64,000 nt of DNA from Salminus brasiliensis (taxonomy: Eukaryota; Chordata; Actinopteri; Characiformes; Bryconidae). Shown piece after piece: positions 57,060 through 64,000 of this stretch; within the stretch, counting starts at the first letter, position 1; each line of letters begins with the position of its first letter. Both the position numbers and the translations under genes were made by a program. Under the pieces are notes generated by a model that made no database searches, was not told the origin of the DNA, and worked only from the letters and a program-made list of their open reading frames with translations. Location: assembly GCF_030463535.1 (NCBI RefSeq), contig NC_132901.1, forward strand, positions 2,872,124 to 2,936,123, read 5' to 3'.

Positions 57060-58860
57060 AATGTTTCAAATGAACCTTAAAAAGTAAGTATTTAAATCTT
57101 TAAAAAATAAACTAGACAGATAACAGTAAAAAGACTGAAATAAGTATAGAAGATAAGGGGGAATATTCTTTCTCAAGACATTTATCCTACTAAAAAATGC
57201 TAGTGGAAGAGAGCACCAGACAGGATCAGTCTTAATTTTATTCACAAAGGGCAGATAAAATTCAGTGTTAAAAAGAATGCCCAAATAAGTAAATCCCTCA
57301 ATGGCCAGACAGCATGGAAAGTCATCCCCTAGAAAAGTAGCTAAAGCTGCAGAAAAGCCAAAGAGACAATGTCATGGATTTAGAGAGGTTAATTTTGTAT
57401 CCAGAGAATGTACTGTATTAAGCAATATTATCTAATATTGGGAAGTGATTGGACAGGATTAGAAATAAACAATAAAACATTGTTGGCATAAAGAGAAAAA
57501 TTCTATGATACTTATCTCCCCCAATACCTGAAATATTTCTGCATCAAGTGACACAATGAGAGCGGGGTGATTAGATGTCTTAACAAAATGCACAATATTT
57601 AATTGCCGGCGTATATTGTCAGAAGCATACTGTGTTGTCACAAAGCCAGTTAGATCAGGTATAATTACCTTTGGCAGCACCACCTCCAACCCACAAGCAC
57701 CATGTTCAAACTGATCATAAAAGCAGGTGGTAAGACTGAGTGAAGCTCAGGCCAAAAAGTTTTAAAAACTCTGGTGAAAGCCCGTAAGGATCGGGGGATT
57801 TATTGGAAGGCATGGCTTGTAATGCCTGGAAAACCTCTTCAAGAGAAAATCTAGCATTTAGATCAGTCCTGTCGGCCTCTGACATGGCAGAGAGAGATAA
57901 TTTATCAAAAAAAGACTAAATATTCATATCTGATGCAGTATTCTCTGAGTCATAAAGAGACTGATAAAAACTTTTAAAAAAACAATTTATGACTGAGAGA
58001 TCGTATATAAGTTGAGTTTTTTAAGGGTTTAACAGCTCTCTCACTCTGTTCCTTCTTTAACTGATGTGAAAGCAGCCGACTTGATTTTACCAAATTCGTA
58101 AAACTTCTGTTTAAAAAAACAAAGCAGTTTTTTACGTGGTTCTTATGGTTTAAATTAAGCTTGGGTCTCGCCTGGCATAACCCCATCCAATTTGAATGAG
58201 TGGAAAAGGATTTTTGTAATCTTTCTAAATGAACAACCTCTGCTTCCAGATCTAATCATTCTTGAATTCTTGTGGCTTTGGCTGCGTCCCATAAGGTAGC
58301 TGATGACACGGGGCAATGTTTGTTATCCTCCCAAAAATAATGACTACGCTGACATACAAAATCACAAAATGCCGTGTTTGGAAGCAGAGAAAAATTACAC
58401 CTCCAAGTCTTGCTATTACAGATTGGGATGTCCAGTTTCACTTCATACAGACTGGAGCATGGTCAGACAGAACAATGGGGCCTATTTTGCAGTCTGTTAC
58501 AAGATGAATTGAGATACTGGGTATGAACATGTAATCGATTCAGCTCACTAAACTTCTGCGGACATCAACAGATAGATCCTGACCATTTTTTTGTCACCCA
58601 TGGTTTTCCAGGTCGTCGACCTTAGACTAAAGCTGCTGAACCCTCTTCTCCAGCACGACCAGCTGGCTGTAGAGGTCTTTCACAGCTAAAACATGACCCT
58701 CCACCTCAGACAATTTGAGATGTAAATAAACATTTTGGAATGTTAATGCTAATGGAGGTGTATCATGTTTAGCTGGTGTCTGTGCCTCCTGACTCTCAGA
58801 TATTTTAGATCATGTTTAACGCTTTTTTGTTTAAAGAGGACAGCGCCGAAAATAAAAGTT
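57060..58860 (-). mobile_element. L1-like LINE, minus strand, degenerate
   Basis: Near 58860-58600 an ORF1-like coiled coil ('LYSQLVVLEKRVQQL'); near 58500-58430 the endonuclease end ('IGPIVLSDHAPV'); near 58430-58260 'TWRCNFSLLPNTAF'; near 57690-57500 reverse transcriptase ('LPKVIIPDLTGFVTTQYAS', 'ALIVSLDAE'). ORF1 and endonuclease end are directly joined, so most of the endonuclease is deleted. Confidence 0.75.
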
Positions 58861-59349
58861 GAATGAAGCATTGCGAAAAACTCAAGTAGCCATTTTTCAG
58901 TGGGTCACTTGACGCCCCCAATTATTAACAGTTTTGAATGTTTTGAACTGTTGAAATTTAAAATGGCCTTATAACCCTCCCCAGATTGATGAGCAGAAAC
59001 CGTTATTTCTCGCTGCTCACTGCTGATGTCTTTGGCCAACACACACCGAATGCTACAGATCAGCAAACTGCCAAACCTCTGCTTTAACAGAGGGAGTCAC
59101 ACTTGCTAATGATCAGTTAATCTCTCATTTGATTAGCAGCACCTTGCTGCTTTTTACCTTCTTAATTTCTATGGAAGCAGTAAGCTTGTACTTAAGTTTT
59201 TTCACACACTTCTTCCTCATTCTGGTGTAGTTTTTGTTAAATAAATAATGAAAAGGTGTAATTTGATATGTGTTGTTCATTTGAGGTTGTATTTACCTAA
59301 TCTTAAGACCTGGTAATAACCAGGTGAATAAAACCCCAGGCAAGCTACA

Positions 59350-59880
59350 CCTTGTTTCTCCAGATCCAGAGGTTCTTAAGCTTTTTCGCAGTGCACACCA
59401 AGAAGTCAGCTACTTTGGCACAACAGCTGATGGTGTTCTGCTCCCACATGTTAACAGAGCATTTTGAAAAGGCCACTTGTTGCACTTGTCTTGTCAGAAT
59501 TTACAGAATGAACAGCTTCGTCCATTCATAATGGGTTCAGCAGGCATTTTTGTTTAGCTTGTTTGTGAACCATATAGTGTGTCCACAAAGCAAACAGCCT
59601 GTAATTTTGTGACTAGCTTACTATGTGCACATCTGTAGTATCATACAAAGCAAATAAAGCCTTAAGTGCCTTTTGGTTAACAGTGGTGGCTTTTTGGAGA
59701 GTAGATTGCTGGCCTATTAGATCTTGACTGCAAAGTCGAGTGCTTGGTCTGCAAGTGGCACAGCACCTTGCAGAGCGTAAAACTTTCCTTGGTTTGCCAA
59801 AAAAACACACATTGTGGCTGTGCATCTTCTCTGTTGCTTATCTGCGTAAACCTATATTCCAACTACAATTCATCATATTT
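59350..59880 (-). mobile_element. hAT/BED-type transposase relic
   Basis: A BED-like zinc-finger segment 'LCHLQTKHSTL' (~59760) and, further on, a region like the hAT motif 'GAEHHQLL' (~59410-59450). Stops and frameshifts throughout. Confidence 0.5.
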
Positions 59881-62380
59881 TCTCTTTTTTTGTGAAGGCT
59901 TGCCTTCTGGAGTCAAACGTATCTGAACATTACTATTTGTCATCGTTCTTTCAGTTCCACCTTCTAAAAGGTGCTCGACTGTTGAACAAATCTGAATGTG
60001 CAGACCCACGACACGTATGAACAACCCTTAATCATGTTGAGTTTAAGAATCGAGTAGAACAGTCTTTACCTTCTCCATTAACAATCCACTTTGCCTTGTT
60101 TCTCTATGTGTGTAAACAGGCCCTGTGTTTGTCCTATTTGTTTTTTTGACAATAAAGTGTTTCTTAGTTTCTCCCTAGTTCTGTTGTTGGTCTTGTTTGT
60201 TTTGATTTGCTACTATGAACAATGAGGGGTAGTGCAAAAATAAAGAAAGAGGTACTTCATATAAATTACACGTTACCTGCTTGATTTATTCTCATATCAG
60301 TCCACCATAACAGCTCAGGCCTGTGTAAAAAGCATATAAAAGCATATAAAAAAGATATAAAGAAAGAACATGTCTAAAAGATAAACATATCTTAATGTTC
60401 AGTGAGATAACCAGAAGCAAGGACCAAAAGCAATCACATTTAAAGTCAGCAGCAGTGTGGGAGTAATGTACAGTACCAAAATAGGACCAAATGTTGAGAA
60501 CACATAGCACAAACAAAAAGCAAAAAACAAAAGCAGAACACATAATAAAGCACTCACACATTGTAAACAAAAACAGTATATATGACAGCATATGTCAAGT
60601 TAGAAAACAACTGAATAATAATGTACGACCATTTCTTTTTTATACATAACTATACTGTTGTTGCTTTTGTTAAATCCTTTTCAGCATTTTACTCTACTAC
60701 AAAGGGTTTTCCGTTTTTGACCCTTATTTGACGTTAGGCCGCGAATCATTTTGATTTTGCTAATGAATCACTGGGAACTGAACAAATCACAGTCAAATGG
60801 CCCACCCACTGAATCAGTCTTTGTCAGTAACTTGTGTTTATTGTGTTTATTGTCACCGAAGTGGTGCTCACTGTAACATTACCTTTTTACTAACTTTGTA
60901 ATTCTAGGTACCATGGAAAGCAATAAAGCTGGAGAAGCAGTAGCAAAGTGAGGGCATACTATACTGGGACAAACCCAACAAGGATGCCAGAAAGTTCATT
61001 GAAGAAAAAATGTAATCTATTAACAACACTGATCCATATTATCCATCTGACTGGTCCATCTTCCACCTTAATGTATCAAAAACTTTATTAATCATCAGAT
61101 GTGAGGGGTGTTACTGTACACAAAAGTTCCTCCCCCATTTCAGACACCAATCAGATTGAGCCAAGCTTAGCATGTCATGTTGCTAAAGACAGCTATAGGC
61201 AGGAATTTCAAAACATCATCGCCAGAACTCTGTTCCTCAGTATTATTGGTGTAACTGAGTAAAACAGCCATTCTTGATCTGCCTCTCTCTCTTACTTTTA
61301 CTATGGTACCCATTAACAGTCAAGTCCATTGTTCTGAGGGTGACTTGCTTGAAGAGTTCTTCTTTTTACACTTAGCCTGAGTCCATATGAGACTCCCGTG
61401 CCTCGCACTAATAGAATAGAGCTCTGCACTCACAGGGCAGAGTGATGGAGCTGCAGATGTGTGGCTGTGATCAATGATCAATGTGTTGCACTACAGTATA
61501 ATATATCACAGTAGCTATATTTTTTGAATGATATATTGTTTATATTGTGTAATAAATGATAAACAATATTATTGCCATTTTAGTACCATTTTAAGCTATT
61601 GATATGAGAATAATTATCAGGATTATTCAGACATTAGAACTGTACTGCAAAATGCTTATTCTAATAAAACTAATCAAATAAACCACTGTTTCTAAACATC
61701 AAAATAAACAGTTAATTAACATTAACGGGCTAATTACACAATGAGCAATATTGAGGTCAGCAAAAATTATTGAAGACCATTTACTGTATGAATAGTCAAT
61801 AATATAATTATTAAATTATACCATATAGGCCTAGCTAGAAGGCTGGATTTCCCTCCAAGTTCAAATCAAAGATTAAAAATAATTTTGGAATATTTTTTAT
61901 TTTTCGCTGTTCTGAAATTTGCTTCTGCATAATGGTCATCAATCTTGGCTCATACCATTTTCTGTGCAGCTGCGTGCATAGAACCATGATGCCTGTACCA
62001 TAATGGTCCAGTGCAAATATATGTACTGTCACACACACCTACCAGTTACCATCACTGGAACATCACATAAGTCCTCAACTCATATTTCTAATGATGTATT
62101 TCTAAACACATTCTAGTGAACGTTCTTAAGTACCAAAAGTAAAAAAAAAAAGTGCGATAGGGCTGCACGACTATAAAAAATATGTTCAGTTTCATCAGAC
62201 GTTTTCATTAGCACTCAATGTACCCAAGATTGGGGTAAAATAAATGATACTGGGCAGATATAATCTGCATCTAACCGATCTGTCATGGAAAATGAGAACA
62301 GTGTAAATTTTGAATCAAGGAGTAAAAAGAGGTTTAAGTGTTTTAAATATTCTGTATATGATATTGCCCGTCCTGTGATA
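59881..62380. other. AT-rich DNA, no gene recognised
   Basis: No coding, RNA or clear repeat signal. If gene B starts near 63.5 kb, this is its first intron. Confidence 0.4.
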
Positions 62381-62389
62381 TGATGACGT

Positions 62390-62780
62390 TTGATTACGTT
62401 TCAGGCCCTCGTTATCGCGCCCTCCCCCGGAGCGATCTCGAGCCGCTGCCCACAGACCCAAATAAGGACTTCCGTTTCATTTACGTTCATGTGTGTTGAT
62501 TCAGTGACTCGGTTCGTGTTCATTTACGTTGTTGTGTGTTTGGTTCAGTTGTTCGGGGTATTTAAGGAGCCTCAACATCGCCATTCGACGCCGAGAATTG
62601 TACTGTTTGGGACCTTGGGGTCGCCCGAGAGCTTCCCCGTACTGTTAGAGGTGTGCTGAGAGCAGCGTCCGCTCGGTGTCCTCATTCAGGAGCGGGTCAC
62701 CCCGCTACCAGCGCTGTCTGCGAGGCTCGCTCGCTGTCAGCATTCACTGGCTACCCGCGTCCCAGCTAGGTTTTATTTGA
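62390..62780. other. GC-richer block, possible promoter or LTR
   Basis: CpG-rich compared with its neighbours, with a TATA-like 'gtatttaaggagc' near 62560. It could be a promoter or a solo LTR; no inverted TG/CA borders or direct repeats found. Confidence 0.25.
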
Positions 62781-62999
62781 TTATTTTTGCATTTTTCATT
62801 AATAAGATATAATTTTAAGTACTATATTAATAGTTATGTGGTGAGTTTAGTTTAGTTATTTAAATAATTATAAAAGAGGTAAAACATGACTAATGTACCT
62901 CTTAGACTTCCGTTTAAGTTTGTAAAGTATAAAGTGTGAGTTTTTGTGCTCTGTGGGTGAGTAAAGTAAAGTGTGGTCAGTTTAAATGAGGTAGATATA

Positions 63000-63560
63000 A
63001 TCTATGAGAGGAATTGGAGGGACTGTCTCAGGGACTGTCCTACATGAGCCCTCAGCTCAGCTCAGCTCAGCGCTTCCTGATTCCTGCACGAAATGGCGGA
63101 CGAGTCTGCCTGACTAGCACACCGTCTCACAGACTGGCCCAGTGTCCCTTAACAAAGACCACACCCTGGAGCTCTGATCAAACAGAGCAGGCTACAACAC
63201 CACTACACTGTATACCACTCGCGTATTACAGCCACACCGCGCTCAGCTAACCTCACTCTGCAGTGTTAGCCAGCTAACAACTAGCTTAGCTGTTCATCTC
63301 CTTTCACTCGACTCCATGTTGGTGAATCAGGCGCAGTTTGTGTTTTTGAGGGAGACTCGCTCCTCTTACCGTTTCGACCCGTTTACACGAACTCCTCCCT
63401 CCTCCCGCGTTCATATAAGTTCTAAATATCACAACATGTTCTGATACGGTCACATTACAGTTGATCAAATACAGTAAGAGAGGAGTTTACTCACTCTGGC
63501 AGGAACAGCGAGCTGAACACAAGTTTCACACTACTTTCACTTTCGGTTCATCCACAGAAA
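63000..63560 (-). promoter_or_regulatory. Candidate gene B promoter and first exon region
   Basis: CpG-richer stretch upstream of gene B with minus-strand donors at 63491 (CCAGA/gtgagt) and near 63370 (ACG/gtaaga), each able to end a noncoding first exon. No translated exon found. Linked to gene B by position only. Confidence 0.35.
63535..63544 (-). promoter_or_regulatory. ISRE-like element, gene B side
   Basis: Minus strand GAAAGTGAAA inside 'ACCGAAAGTGAAAGTAG', identical in core to the site upstream of gene A. About 45 bp upstream of a candidate exon donor. Confidence 0.5.
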
Positions 63561-64000
63561 CCCCGCCCATCTCTCTCTGCGTCAGAGAGCAGCATGCAGG
63601 AGCACGCCTGAAGCCACTGGCAGGACCAGAGGTAAAGCTCTTTAAATAAAGCCCCACATGCCCTTAAAACCTTACAGACTAAAGACTAGACTAAATCAGC
63701 TTTTTAGTTTCTCTTATTTTAATGATTACAAACGATCATAACTGTAGGATACATAATTACATTCATAATTACATTTACATGAACAGATGTTAAAAACTTA
63801 CCTTATTTATAGTCCAATCAATACAAAACGGAATTCATTAAGAATTAACATCATCCTTGATTTGTGTTCATTTACCAGAATCATTACCTTAATTGTGATT
63901 AATTTACCAAAAGAAGCACCTATTGCATATATGCACATCGAGCGTTAATACAGCAAAACATGAAATATGCAGATGAATCGAGACAGATTTGAAAATATTC
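63561..64000. other. No recognisable feature
   Basis: GC-rich then AT-rich flank at the window edge; nothing recognised. Confidence 0.35.

Noticed and set aside
58303-58512. Plus-strand frame with 'TDWSMVRQ' resembling the N-terminal repeat core
   Set aside because: It is antisense to the L1 endonuclease end ('SDHAPV' on the minus strand), has no acceptor or donor, and the match is short.

Overview
The window is nuclear DNA of a bony fish. Genes are split into many short exons with GT/AG introns. Teleost-type mobile DNA fills the gaps: tRNA-derived SINEs, L2/CR1-like and L1-like LINEs, Tc1/mariner, hAT and small TIR elements, and CA/GT and GACA microsatellites. Coding exons belong to families expanded in teleosts: the ~30-residue N-terminal repeat known from fish NLR proteins, finTRIM-type RING/B-box exons, and stonustoxin-type (SNTX) perforin-like exons. 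The SINE heads suggest an otophysan (characiform or catfish), but the species is not determined. There are no bacterial genes, CRISPR arrays or rRNA.

Layout. 1-4.3 kb: old repeats, no gene. 4.4-10.2 kb, minus strand: gene A, a truncated relative with seven N-terminal repeat exons after a start exon, a broken RING/B-box exon and two coiled-coil exons; it ends before any SNTX exon. 10.2-12.6 kb: a shared upstream region between gene A and the plus-strand gene C. 12.6-17.5 kb: gene C, compact, with every exon in phase (two repeat exons, degenerate RING, SNTX module, two FN3 domains, two LRR-like exons). 17.4-19.5 kb: a degenerate triplicated segment behind gene C. 20.6-57 kb (perhaps to 63.5 kb), minus strand: gene B, a very large composite gene.

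Read 5' to 3' on the minus strand, gene B has eight near-identical tandem copies of an 81-nt exon (179-bp period), a diverged repeat exon, an intact RING/B-box exon, coiled-coil exons, a two-exon SNTX module with FN3 domains, and twelve LRR-like exons ending at a stop at 21346. All splice phases from 56888 to 21346 agree, giving about 2,400 codons without an internal stop. No NACHT domain is visible. The start exon was not found; the likely promoter side is 63.0-63.6 kb.

Function (inference): an intracellular innate-immune sensor/effector cluster, with repeat and TRIM-type N-termini joined to a perforin-like SNTX core and a variable LRR tail. ISRE-like GAAANNGAAA sites lie upstream of genes A and B. 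The locus is changing fast: exon-array expansion, LRR-exon duplication, apparent gene conversion, and a SINE that supplies a replacement splice donor inside a coiled-coil exon. SNTX homology alone does not mean a venom toxin; nothing here shows secretion or venom use.
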